Notes under the pieces: generated by a model
What the model was told of the DNA's origin: nothing
What the model saw: the letters and a program-made list of their open reading frames with translations, nothing else
Database searches by the model: none
Source: CAZTZY01 sp964617765
Lineage (GTDB): Bacteria; Pseudomonadota; Gammaproteobacteria; Pseudomonadales; DT-91
DNA length: 45,415 nt
NCBI GenBank assembly: GCA_964617765.1
Contig: CAZTZY010000012.1
Span: 1 to 45,415 of the forward strand
Direction: 5' to 3'
Part shown: one piece after another, positions 1-7,523 of the stretch
How the letters are laid out: every line of letters begins with the position of its first letter
How positions within the stretch are numbered: position 1 is the stretch's first letter
Translations under genes and position numbers: made by a program

Positions 1-48
1 GGGTCAGAGTAAATTTTCTCATTCTCATTTCTTATCCTTCGATTGTGT

Positions 49-1245
49 TTATTTTTGTTTTTTCATTGTGTGCCAACCTAGCCCTGCAAGCGCAATGACG
101 CAAAATACCGCCCCGGCATAAAACGTAAACTCAGCGCCCCATGTTTCCCACAACAAACCAGCCAATACACTGGCTAACAACATGGATAAGCCAGTCATCA
201 GGTTGAAAAAGCCAAAGGCCGTACCGCGTAAATCGGCAGGGGCAGTATCAGCCACCATTGCCGCCAGCAAACCTTGAGTCATGCCCATATGTACACCCCA
301 CAAAGCCACTCCCAGCAGAATGGTTAGCCAGTGGCCGTTGAAGGCCAGCACCAGGTCAGCGGCGATCAATACAACAAGGCCAAACATGAGCAAGCGTTTA
401 TGGCTTATGCGATCAGAAAGTTTGCCAAACGGATAGGCCGATGCCGCATACACCAGGTTCATCGCCACCATCACCAACGGTACGGCGGCCATAGGGATGC
501 CAGTTTTTTGCGCACGCAATACCAGAAAAGCCTCGCTGAAACGTGCCATGGTAAATACCGCTCCAATGATCACCACATTCCAGTAAGCCGGGCTTAAACG
601 TTGCAGGTTGGCGCGGCTGATCGGATTTGATTTAACATGGGCAACATGACGAACCGGTTCCTGTACACCGAAAAACAGCACAGCCACAGACATAAAGGCA
701 GGAATGGCCGCTACCCAAAAAATCAGCCGGAAATCATTGGCCCATAACAACATAAGGGCTGCGGCAATTAATGGCCCAAGGAATGCACCCACCGTATCTA
801 ACGATTGCCGCAAGCCAAAGGCCGCTCCGCGTAAATGCGCAGGTGTAACATCGGCTATCAGCGCATCACGCGGCGCACCGCGAATACCCTTGCCAATACG
901 ATCAAAAAAACGTGCGCCCATCACCGCACCGCTGCTGGTGGCAATTGCAAAAACCGGTTTGCTGAGTGCGCCGAGGGTGTAGCCTAACAAGGCAAGACCC
1001 TTGCGTTTACCCAAATAGTCGCTGAGCGTGCCAGAGAAAACCTTGACAATTAAGGCTGTTGATTCCGCCAGGCCTTCAATAATGCCTACAACAATAACGC
1101 TCACACCGAGGGTGGTAACCATAAACAGCGGCAACAGGCTGTGCACCATTTCGGAAGAGATATCCATCAATAGACTGACAAAGCCCAAAGCCCAAACGCT
1201 TTTGGGGATTTGTTGTAGTGTGTTGGTGGTGTTGGTAGTAGTCAT
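49..1245 (-). CDS. MFS transporter
   Basis: A 398-residue inner-membrane protein with about twelve hydrophobic segments, the usual size of a major facilitator superfamily permease. The loop after the second and third membrane segments (GKRKG) and the conserved loop near residues 110-130 (DRIGKGIRGAPRDALIAD) are typical of MFS proteins of the drug or metabolite efflux type. The second half repeats the topology (GKLSDRISHKR). The substrate cannot be read from sequence. It stands alone: the next gene on the same strand is an AT-rich lipoprotein gene about 60 bases upstream of its start region. I see no strong ribosome binding site ahead of the ATG, but no better start follows. Confidence 0.85.
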   Translation of the reverse strand: MTTTNTTNTLQQIPKSVWALGFVSLLMDISSEMVHSLLPLFMVTTLGVSVIVVGIIEGLAESTALIVKVFSGTLSDYLGKRKGLALLGYTLGALSKPVFAIATSSGAVMGARFFDRIGKGIRGAPRDALIADVTPAHLRGAAFGLRQSLDTVGAFLGPLIAAALMLLWANDFRLIFWVAAIPAFMSVAVLFFGVQEPVRHVAHVKSNPISRANLQRLSPAYWNVVIIGAVFTMARFSEAFLVLRAQKTGIPMAAVPLVMVAMNLVYAASAYPFGKLSDRISHKRLLMFGLVVLIAADLVLAFNGHWLTILLGVALWGVHMGMTQGLLAAMVADTAPADLRGTAFGFFNLMTGLSMLLASVLAGLLWETWGAEFTFYAGAVFCVIALAGLGWHTMKKQK

Positions 1246-1305
1246 AGCTGATTATGTATCTTTAATGGGGTTTGACTGACCTTTATTGTGATTTCCAATT
1301 CATAA

Positions 1306-1848
1306 TTATTCTCCTTTAGATTTGAATAACATATACCCACGATGGTACTTTCTTGTCAAATTTTCTAACAAATTGAATATAGGGTATGTTTTATCAATTT
1401 TAAATTTACAATCAGAAAGAACTATATCCCCTGAATTCTCATGAAAGATGAATGTTTTTGTTGCTCCATCATTTACAGAAGGGCAAACATCATCAAAAAC
1501 TCCATTTTTTATTATTTCGAAATTGGTTTTTGAAATTTCAGTTTTCAATAGATTTATTTCATTTTCATTTAATGATCCAGTACTAAAATTAATATTACGC
1601 CTTCTCCATATGGTTTCACCATGAACATAAAAAACAATATCATTAATACAATTATCGCCATCACACATTCCACCAGAAATTATTATTGATACTAATGGAA
1701 TATTATCAATGACAGGAATATTGGAATTTTTATCTTCACTTAAAGCCGCACAACCAATCGAAATAAAACATAAAATCAGAAACGTAATAAATAAACGTAT
1801 AGCTTGAATAGTTTTTAGAGGTCGGGTCGAATATTTTTTAACCAACAT
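1306..1848 (-). CDS. putative lipoprotein, DUF6438-like
   Basis: A 180-residue protein. After a basic start it has a hydrophobic segment (residues 18-32) ending in a lipobox-like ISIGC, so it is probably a lipoprotein cleaved before Cys33. The following domain contains ISGGMCDGDNC and a later conserved Cys, which resembles the DUF6438 pattern; that family assignment is from memory and tentative. The gene is clearly more AT-rich than its neighbours, with many AAT/ATT codons, which suggests recent acquisition. It sits 12 bases downstream of the ORF6N gene on the same strand and may be cotranscribed with it. Function unknown. Confidence 0.6.
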   Translation of the reverse strand: MLVKKYSTRPLKTIQAIRLFITFLILCFISIGCAALSEDKNSNIPVIDNIPLVSIIISGGMCDGDNCINDIVFYVHGETIWRRRNINFSTGSLNENEINLLKTEISKTNFEIIKNGVFDDVCPSVNDGATKTFIFHENSGDIVLSDCKFKIDKTYPIFNLLENLTRKYHRGYMLFKSKGE

Positions 1849-1860
1849 ACATATCCCTTA

Positions 1861-2394
1861 TTATTGTTCTGGATGAATAAACCCGATTGGTCGTTTTTTG
1901 TTTTCTGGTTCAGTCATCAATTGCCGCAGGGCATTCATTATTTGAGCAATATGTTGATCGTGTGTATCCAGGCCATGTTCAACACGCTGTTCCAGTTCAT
2001 GTAAACGCTGTGCTAACTCCTGATTGGAAATGACCAATTCGCGTAAGCGTATAAATGCCCTTACTACAAAAATACCTGTTTCAATCGCTTGTGGCGATTT
2101 GAGTATATTGGCAGCTTGAATGGCTCCATGTTCAGTGAAGGCAAAGGGAAGTGTTTTGGAGTATTTCAGGTTTTTGAGGTGGTCGCAATGTGCGACCACC
2201 TCTTGTTTTTCTTCTGTGGTGAGCTGGAACATAAAATCATCGGGAAAGCGTGTTGAGTTGCGCTTAACCTGTTCATTCAGGCGTTTTGTGGGTACGCCAT
2301 AAAGCTCGGCAAGATCGGTATCGAGCATTACGCGCTGGTTGCGAAGTACCAGAATTTTACGCGCAAGCAGTTCGATGGATTGTACATTAGACAT
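1861..2394 (-). CDS. ORF6N domain-containing DNA-binding protein
   Basis: A 177-residue protein. Residues 5-90 match the ORF6N domain, found in phage antirepressor-like and chromosomal orphan proteins: LARKILVLRNQRVMLDTDLA, LYGVPTKRLNEQVKRN, RFPDDFMFQLT and then LPFAFTEHGA. After residue 120 comes a predicted coiled coil (ELAQRLHELEQRVEHGL) and a short tail. ORF6N proteins are thought to bind DNA, but the role of chromosomal copies is unknown. It has no phage neighbours here; together with the AT-rich lipoprotein gene downstream it looks like a small accessory insertion between conserved genes. Confidence 0.85.
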   Translation of the reverse strand: MSNVQSIELLARKILVLRNQRVMLDTDLAELYGVPTKRLNEQVKRNSTRFPDDFMFQLTTEEKQEVVAHCDHLKNLKYSKTLPFAFTEHGAIQAANILKSPQAIETGIFVVRAFIRLRELVISNQELAQRLHELEQRVEHGLDTHDQHIAQIMNALRQLMTEPENKKRPIGFIHPEQ

Positions 2395-2493
2395 GGTGAT
2401 GTGATTCCTTTCAGTGGCTTTGTGAATTGAAATGGTCTTTCCTTATTTATTTTTCATTTAACCATATAACACAGAATAAGTTGTATTGTTTCA

Positions 2494-2512
2494 GGCAGGT
2501 TTGGAACCTGCC
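2494..2512. repeat. palindromic repeat element (GGCAGGTT ... AACCTGCC)
   Basis: Two perfect 8-base arms, GGCAGGTT and AACCTGCC, separated by TGG, followed by ACTACGG. It lies in the 166-base gap between the ORF6N gene and the DUF6164 gene. There is no run of T on either side, so it is not a classical intrinsic terminator. It resembles dispersed extragenic palindromes seen in many bacterial genomes. It differs in sequence from the GACGTWGCATGC palindromes elsewhere in this window. Confidence 0.55.
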
Positions 2513-2560
2513 ACTACGGAACATTTTAATCTTGGAGGCGGTTGATTTTTAATTGTGCTT

Positions 2561-2920
2561 TCACATCGCCAAAAACGGGTAAATCGAGATAAACAAAACC
2601 ACGGCGACAATCAGCACTATCATCAAAAAAGTCAACGGCCGTTCAAGAAAGCTGTGTAACAGGCTGGTGTTTACGCCTTGTTCTTGCAGTGCCTGTTGTT
2701 CTTCTTGTGAGCGCGCATAACGTTGCATTTGGTATTCATCAATCAATGCCCGCGCTGTATCAAACTGTTTATCATCCTTTAGCCAAATCGCGGCTACGCC
2801 AATGCGCCAGCGACCATCGTCGGTTTCATAACAATCCATCTCATGGTGATTGAGCAATTCACGAATGTCATTGGCTTCGTCGTCGGGCACATCTTTCAGG
2901 CGGAATAACAGTTTTGACAT
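2561..2920 (-). CDS. DUF6164 family small membrane protein
   Basis: A 119-residue protein starting MSKLLFRLKDVPDDEANDIR. I chose the ATG at 2920 rather than an upstream in-frame codon because this start matches the family and avoids overlap with rluA. The N-terminal soluble part (about residues 1-85) has the compact pattern RLKDVPDDEA and DDGRWRIGVAAIWL, resembling proteins listed as DUF6164. One transmembrane helix near the C-terminus (residues 93-115) anchors it. It follows rluA on the same strand with a 12-base gap, so the two are probably cotranscribed. Function unknown. Confidence 0.75.
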   Translation of the reverse strand: MSKLLFRLKDVPDDEANDIRELLNHHEMDCYETDDGRWRIGVAAIWLKDDKQFDTARALIDEYQMQRYARSQEEQQALQEQGVNTSLLHSFLERPLTFLMIVLIVAVVLFISIYPFLAM

Positions 2921-2931
2921 GGTGATCCTTT

Positions 2932-3591
2932 TCAGAAGGGCGGTTCGCAACGCCAGTCTATGGCTTTGCCGGTGATGGGGTGGGTAAAGCTGAAAGTGGT
3001 AGAGTGCAGCAATAAACGGCTGGCGGCGGCGATGGATTCGGGGTTGCCGTAAAGTTCATCGCCTAAAATGGGATGGCCAATTTCACGGCAATGGATGCGC
3101 AGCTGATGTGAGCGCCCGGTGACCGGTTTTAACAACAGGCGGGTGCTTTTTTCATCACGCTCTAACACTTCATAATGAGTGAGTGACGGTTTGCCGGTGT
3201 CGTGACAAATCTTCTGGCGCGGGCGGTTATCCCAGTCGAACACAATGGGTAAATCGACGCTGCCATTGTCGCTGACATCGCCCCACACCACGGCGGTATA
3301 GGTTTTGTGGATGTCACGACGCATGAATTGCCGGGTGATATCGGCATGCACTTCGCGGCACAAGGGTACTAACAAGATGCCCGAGGTATCCATATCCAGG
3401 CGATGGCAAATAGTGGCGCTGGGGAAATCCTTCTGGATGCGGGTAATCAGGCAATCCTTGTTTTGTGGCAGGCGACCCGGAACGGAAAGCAGTCGCGCCG
3501 GTTTGTTGACCAGCAGCAGATAGTCGTCCTGATAGAGGATTTCTACTTCTTCTTCGCAGAAGGGTACGGTGTATTCTTCGGTTTCTTGCAT
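2932..3591 (-). CDS. rluA: dual-specificity rRNA/tRNA pseudouridine synthase RluA
   Basis: A 219-residue protein, the same length as the E. coli enzyme. RluA converts U746 of 23S rRNA and U32 of some tRNAs to pseudouridine. The catalytic motif HRLDMDTSG is present with the catalytic Asp at residue 66. Other RluA-specific stretches are LLSVPGRLPQNKD, LPIVFDWDNRPRQK, TGRSHQLRIH and GHPILGDELYG. There is no N-terminal S4 domain, which separates it from RluC and RluD. It is followed closely by the DUF6164 gene. Confidence 0.93.
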   Translation of the reverse strand: MQETEEYTVPFCEEEVEILYQDDYLLLVNKPARLLSVPGRLPQNKDCLITRIQKDFPSATICHRLDMDTSGILLVPLCREVHADITRQFMRRDIHKTYTAVVWGDVSDNGSVDLPIVFDWDNRPRQKICHDTGKPSLTHYEVLERDEKSTRLLLKPVTGRSHQLRIHCREIGHPILGDELYGNPESIAAASRLLLHSTTFSFTHPITGKAIDWRCEPPF

Positions 3592-3636
3592 TATGGAATC
3601 ATTAACAAATGTTGGGGTGTATTTATGGCTGCCAGT

Positions 3637-4113
3637 TTAGTGATTATGCTTTTTGTTGTCTCTGGGGCCGCTTTCCCAGAATCGTTGCATTTCTATAAAC
3701 ATGAATGAAGCAGTCCAGGAGATCATGACCATGCCGACCAGGGCTTCCAGGCCGGTAAGGTAACGGATATTGCCCATGGGATGGATATCGCCAAAACCGG
3801 TAGTGGTATAGGTAATGAAAGAAAAATAGCTGCAATCCAGCAGGGAGCCATTAAATGCCCCAGCATAGGCACTTTCGAGTTTGCCAAAATCACCGGTTTT
3901 CAGCAAAAAGTAATAACCAAAGGCAAAGATCCAGATTTCAATCACGTGTGCGCAAATGGCGCCAAATAAGCCCAGCAGGATACGCAGGCGGTGCGGGCAG
4001 TTAAATCGCGGAATCCAGGTGGAGATCTGGCTCAGCATTTCATAATGGATAAGTATGGCGGAAGCACAGAGTACGCAGTTGATGATCATTATGTAAAACA
4101 GGGAGCTGTTCAT
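3637..4113 (-). CDS. small potassium-channel-like membrane protein
   Basis: A 158-residue protein from the ATG at 4113. It has a first membrane helix (about residues 3-25), a second (44-70), a pore region with TTTGFGDIHPMG, and a last helix (about 120-145). TTxGFGDI is the selectivity filter of the Ion_trans_2 family (two-pore-domain K+ channel-like proteins of bacteria). There is no cytoplasmic RCK or cyclic-nucleotide domain, so any gating must come from the channel itself or a partner. It could also start at an upstream in-frame ATG (4200), but that would add an extension with no match to the family. Downstream genes point the same way (rluA), with a 45-base gap. Confidence 0.8.
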   Translation of the reverse strand: MNSSLFYIMIINCVLCASAILIHYEMLSQISTWIPRFNCPHRLRILLGLFGAICAHVIEIWIFAFGYYFLLKTGDFGKLESAYAGAFNGSLLDCSYFSFITYTTTGFGDIHPMGNIRYLTGLEALVGMVMISWTASFMFIEMQRFWESGPRDNKKHNH

Positions 4114-4238
4114 GATAAGGTGTCTGCACTCATGCCAAGTGGGATTGATGGATAACGTATTCCATAGTAATTCTTTTTTAAAAAAAATGACAAAAATCAA
4201 ATGTTCGCCAGAAAGTGGGTATTTGGCGGGAAAAACCT

Positions 4239-4580
4239 ATGCTCGAATTAACGGATATAGCTGTATTGCTGGTGGTCTCTATGCTGGGGTATTTTTTCTG
4301 GCGGGCGGTGGCAATACGCGAACAGGCGCTGCATGCGGTCAAACGCCATCTAAAGCTGCTGGATTTGCAATTGCTCGATGAGGCGGTGGCCTTGCGCAGT
4401 GTTTGGGTGCGTCGGGATAAACAGCGGCGTTTATCTGTAGAGCGCGTTTACCAGTTTGAGTTTTCGTCAACAGGGGTCGATCGCTATAACGGCAGGATTA
4501 TCATGTTAGATGACCAGGTCACCGATATCCTGCTTGAGCCCTATCGTGTAGAAACACCTGAGCATGAACCCCTGCACTAG
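4239..4580 (+). CDS. DUF3301 domain-containing protein
   Basis: A 113-residue protein with one N-terminal membrane helix (about residues 6-24) followed by a cytoplasmic domain. WRAVAIREQALHAVKRH, LQLLDEAVALRSVWVRRD and ERVYQFEFSSTG match the DUF3301 family of gammaproteobacteria, whose function is unknown. I chose ATG 4239 because it begins just before the membrane helix and has GGCGGG upstream. Its last codons overlap the convergent tandem-repeat gene by 4 bases. Confidence 0.8.
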   Translation: MLELTDIAVLLVVSMLGYFFWRAVAIREQALHAVKRHLKLLDLQLLDEAVALRSVWVRRDKQRRLSVERVYQFEFSSTGVDRYNGRIIMLDDQVTDILLEPYRVETPEHEPLH

Positions 4581-5047
4581 CGACAGGTAGTATTGCCCAG
4601 GCTGTCCTTGCTGCAGCGGGTGGTGTTGCCGCTGTTGTCTCGATAAATCGTATTGCCTAAAGAATCCGTCGAGCTGCGCACGGTATTGCCCTGTTGATCC
4701 CGCCAGGTTTCATTGCCTAAAGCATCACGGCTGCCGCGAGTGATGTTACCGTTGTTATCACGGCAAGTGCTGTTGCCGAGGGAATCCTTGCTGCAGCGGG
4801 TGGTGTTGCCAGTGTTGTCGCGATAAGTGGTATTGCCGAGCGAATCAGTCGAGCCACGTACAGTTTTTCCATCGCCCGCGCGCCATGTTTCATTGCCCAG
4901 GCTGTCCTTGTTGCCGCGAGTGCTGCTGCCGGCTTTATCGATACACACACTTTTCCCGGAGGCACTTTTTTGGCAAGCCAGGTCTGCCGCCATCAAAGGT
5001 GAGGAAAGTAACAGGAGTCCTGATAACCATAAGCCATATGTGTTCAT
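4577..5047 (-). CDS. secreted 20-residue tandem-repeat protein
   Basis: A 156-residue protein. Residues 1-20 are a Sec signal peptide ending in PLMA|AD. From residue 40 to the stop there are six units of about 20 residues with the consensus G(N/K)TxRxSxDSLGNxTxRDxx. Units 1-3 and 4-6 form two copies of a 60-residue higher-order block: a NETWR unit, a TxYR unit and a Cys-containing TTRCSKDSLGNxTCR unit. The regular Cys positions could form disulfides in the periplasm or outside. I recognise no family beyond a general likeness to short exported DSLGN-repeat proteins. It lies convergent to the DUF3301 gene. Confidence 0.75.
   Translation of the reverse strand: MNTYGLWLSGLLLLSSPLMAADLACQKSASGKSVCIDKAGSSTRGNKDSLGNETWRAGDGKTVRGSTDSLGNTTYRDNTGNTTRCSKDSLGNSTCRDNNGNITRGSRDALGNETWRDQQGNTVRSSTDSLGNTIYRDNSGNTTRCSKDSLGNTTCR
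4580..4930 (-). repeat. 60-bp tandem repeat array, six units
   Basis: The coding part of the secreted repeat protein consists of six 60-base units, the last shortened by the stop codon. Units three apart are more alike than neighbours, so the array probably arose by duplication of a 180-base block. The phrases ccttgctgcagcgggtggtg and gtcgagc recur at 180-base spacing on the plus strand. Confidence 0.8.
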
Positions 5048-5238
5048 TAAGCTGCCTTTCTGGGTTGGAAATGGGTTGAAATCGGGTTAGGGGTGGAACC
5101 GGTTTTTCATTGAAAATCATGAGGATTGGAGATTCAGTCTTAGCAGAAGTTTCAGTAGTTTGCTTTTTTTGTCCTCGAAATTACCAAAAAGTAATCTCTG
5201 GTCTATACTCAAAACCCGGCTTAAAAATTAACAAGACT

Positions 5239-5700
5239 ATGGCTATGCAAGATTTAATTGAAAAAGACCAGATAATCACTGTGCTGAATTTATACGCTCA
5301 AGCCTGCGACCGCCGTGACTGGGCGTTGTTCAGGACATTATTCACCGCGGATATTGACGCCAATTATGGCGGTTTTGAATTTCAGGGTTGTGAAGAGGTG
5401 ATCTCGGTCATTCGCAGTAATCTGGGAGGCTGTGGCCCGACCCAGCATATGTTGGGTAATTACCTGATTGACGTTAAAGGCGATAAAGCCACTTCGCGCT
5501 GCCAGGTGCGGGCTTCCCATGCGGGTGGCCAAGGCCGGGAAGGGGCATTCTTTGAAGTCTGGGGTGAATACAGTGATACCTTGAAAAAACAGGAAGGCTG
5601 CTGGCGCATTGCCAAACGGGCGATGATTATCTATCACGAAATTGGCACTCGCGATGTGTTGGCGCCGGAAGCGGAGCAGGGCCAGAAAATTTCCGCATAA
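5239..5700 (+). CDS. SnoaL-like / nuclear transport factor 2-like protein
   Basis: A 153-residue soluble protein. The pattern IITVLNLYAQACDRRDWALFRTLF followed by ADIDANYGG, the central beta strands (TSRCQVRASHAGG, FFEVWGEYSDTL) and the end CWRIAKRAMII fits the SnoaL_4 branch of the NTF2-like fold, which covers small polyketide cyclases, ring-hydroxylating dioxygenase subunits and many unknown proteins. The reaction cannot be stated. I prefer the start at 5239 (MAMQDL) or 5245, because the upstream in-frame extension has no family likeness. It is a single gene, with ilvA 88 bases downstream on the same strand. Confidence 0.75.
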   Translation: MAMQDLIEKDQIITVLNLYAQACDRRDWALFRTLFTADIDANYGGFEFQGCEEVISVIRSNLGGCGPTQHMLGNYLIDVKGDKATSRCQVRASHAGGQGREGAFFEVWGEYSDTLKKQEGCWRIAKRAMIIYHEIGTRDVLAPEAEQGQKISA

Positions 5701-5788
5701 GCCGGCGAGTACGCCATATCCCCGCAGCTACTCTTTTTGCGGCCTGTATGGTAGTTTACGGTCTTTAATCAGCCAGTAATGATTCGCC

Positions 5789-7300
5789 ATGCCACACTCT
5801 TATATCAAACATATCCTCGAAGCCAATGTCTACGATGTTGCCATTGAAACGCCTATCCAGCGCGCCCGGTTTTTATCCCAGCGCCTGGATAATAATGTGC
5901 TGATCAAGCGCGAAGATTTGCAGCCGGTATTTTCCTTCAAGTTGCGCGGCGCTTATAACAAGATGCGTCAGTTAAGCAAGGAAGACCTGAATAAAGGCAT
6001 TGTAACGGCTTCCGCTGGCAACCATGCCCAGGGAGTGGCTTTGTCAGCACAGAAACTCGGCTGTAAAGCCATTATCGTTATGCCGCGCACTACACCGCAA
6101 ATCAAGGTAGATGCAGTCAGGGCTTGGGGTGCCAAAGTGGTATTACAGGGCGATACCTATGATGAAGCTTCAGTGTATGCCAAACAGCTGGTAATCGACC
6201 AGGGTATGACTTATGTACACCCGTATGATGACCCGGAAGTGATTGCCGGCCAGGGCACCATTGCGATGGAAATCCTGCGCCAGCATGCCGGCAAAATCGA
6301 TGCGATTTTTGTACCTGTCGGCGGTGGCGGTTTGGCGGCAGGTATTGCGGCCTACGTGAAATTTGTGCGCCCGGAAGTGAAAGTAATAGCTGTAGAGCCG
6401 GAAGATGCGGCCTGCCTGAAAGCTGCGATGGATGCCGGCAAGCGTGTGACTTTAGCCGAAGTGGGTTTATTTGCTGACGGTGTCGCTGTGGCGCAAATCG
6501 GCAAGGAAACATTCCGTATTCTAAAAGAGACAATTGATGATGTGATTACTGCCACTACTGATGAAATGTGCGCAGCTATCAAGGATATTTTTGAAGATAC
6601 CCGTTCTATCGCCGAACCTGCCGGTGCGCTGTCACTGGCTGGCTTGAAAAAATATGTGGAACAGACCGGAGCCAAGGGCCAAACGCTGATTTGTATCGAA
6701 AGTGGCGCCAACACTAATTTTGACCGGTTGCGCTATATTTCCGAGCGTACCGAATTTGGTGAAAAACGCGAAGCGATATTCAGCGTGCAGATTCCGGAAA
6801 AGCCGGGCAGCTTCCGCAAATTTTGCGTGATGCTCGGTAAACGCAATATCACCGAGTTTAACTACCGTTATAGCTCAGCGACAGATGCACAGATATTTGT
6901 TGGTATGCAGGTGCGTGGCGAGCAGGATAAACTCGACATCTTCGAGAAGATCCAGTCAAAAGGTTATCGCATAGAAGATATGACCAATAATGAAATGGCG
7001 ACCGTGCATGTGCGTCATATGGTGGGCGGGCATTCGCCTAACCTGAAAGATGAAGTGGTGTACCGGTTTGAATTTCCCGAGCGTCCGGGTGCGTTGATGA
7101 ACTTCCTCGATCAATTCGGCGAGCGCTGGAATATTTCCATGTTCCATTACCGTAACCACGGTTCGGCATTTGGCCGTGTGGTAGTGGGTTTGCAGGTGCC
7201 TGCTGCCGAGCGTAAAAAGATTGCGCCGGTGTTGCAGGAGCTGAATTACCGGTATGTGGAAGAGACCGATAATCTGGCCTATAAACATTTCCTCAGCTAA
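5789..7300 (+). CDS. ilvA: threonine ammonia-lyase, biosynthetic
   Basis: A 503-residue enzyme of isoleucine synthesis. It is PLP-dependent and turns threonine into 2-oxobutanoate and ammonia. The PLP lysine is K51 in FSFKLRGAYNKM. SAGNHAQGVA and the glycine loop VPVGGGGLAAGIAAY are also present. The C-terminal part (about residues 325-500) holds two ACT-like regulatory domains (starting SVQIPEKPGSFRKFC and RFEFPERPGALMNFL), the arrangement of the long, isoleucine-inhibited form. The ATG at 5789 follows a weak ribosome binding site. A strong intrinsic terminator follows at 7337. I see no leader peptide rich in branched-chain codons. Confidence 0.95.
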   Translation: MPHSYIKHILEANVYDVAIETPIQRARFLSQRLDNNVLIKREDLQPVFSFKLRGAYNKMRQLSKEDLNKGIVTASAGNHAQGVALSAQKLGCKAIIVMPRTTPQIKVDAVRAWGAKVVLQGDTYDEASVYAKQLVIDQGMTYVHPYDDPEVIAGQGTIAMEILRQHAGKIDAIFVPVGGGGLAAGIAAYVKFVRPEVKVIAVEPEDAACLKAAMDAGKRVTLAEVGLFADGVAVAQIGKETFRILKETIDDVITATTDEMCAAIKDIFEDTRSIAEPAGALSLAGLKKYVEQTGAKGQTLICIESGANTNFDRLRYISERTEFGEKREAIFSVQIPEKPGSFRKFCVMLGKRNITEFNYRYSSATDAQIFVGMQVRGEQDKLDIFEKIQSKGYRIEDMTNNEMATVHVRHMVGGHSPNLKDEVVYRFEFPERPGALMNFLDQFGERWNISMFHYRNHGSAFGRVVVGLQVPAAERKKIAPVLQELNYRYVEETDNLAYKHFLS

Positions 7301-7336
7301 ACACCGGTATCGCCCAATTTGCCAGTGATATGCCAT

Positions 7337-7370
7337 AAGGGCGGGTTTTAAACCCGCCCTTTTCTTTTTG
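7337..7370 (+). terminator. intrinsic terminator of ilvA
   Basis: AAGGGCGGGTTT and AAACCCGCCCTT form a perfect 12-base stem around a single base, followed by TTTTCTTTTT. It begins 36 bases after the ilvA stop codon. This is a classic rho-independent terminator for plus-strand transcription. Confidence 0.9.
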
Positions 7371-7523
7371 CGGCCAATCAATGTTGTCGCAGTAATTCAC
7401 CTTATGGTTACACCTTCGCCCATTGCGTTAATTGTGCAAAGAATAAGGAATCAATAGCCTTTATCTGGTCAATCAAGCCAAACGAGTTATAGTAATAACA
7501 AAGCAGTTAACGGGTATCAGGTT

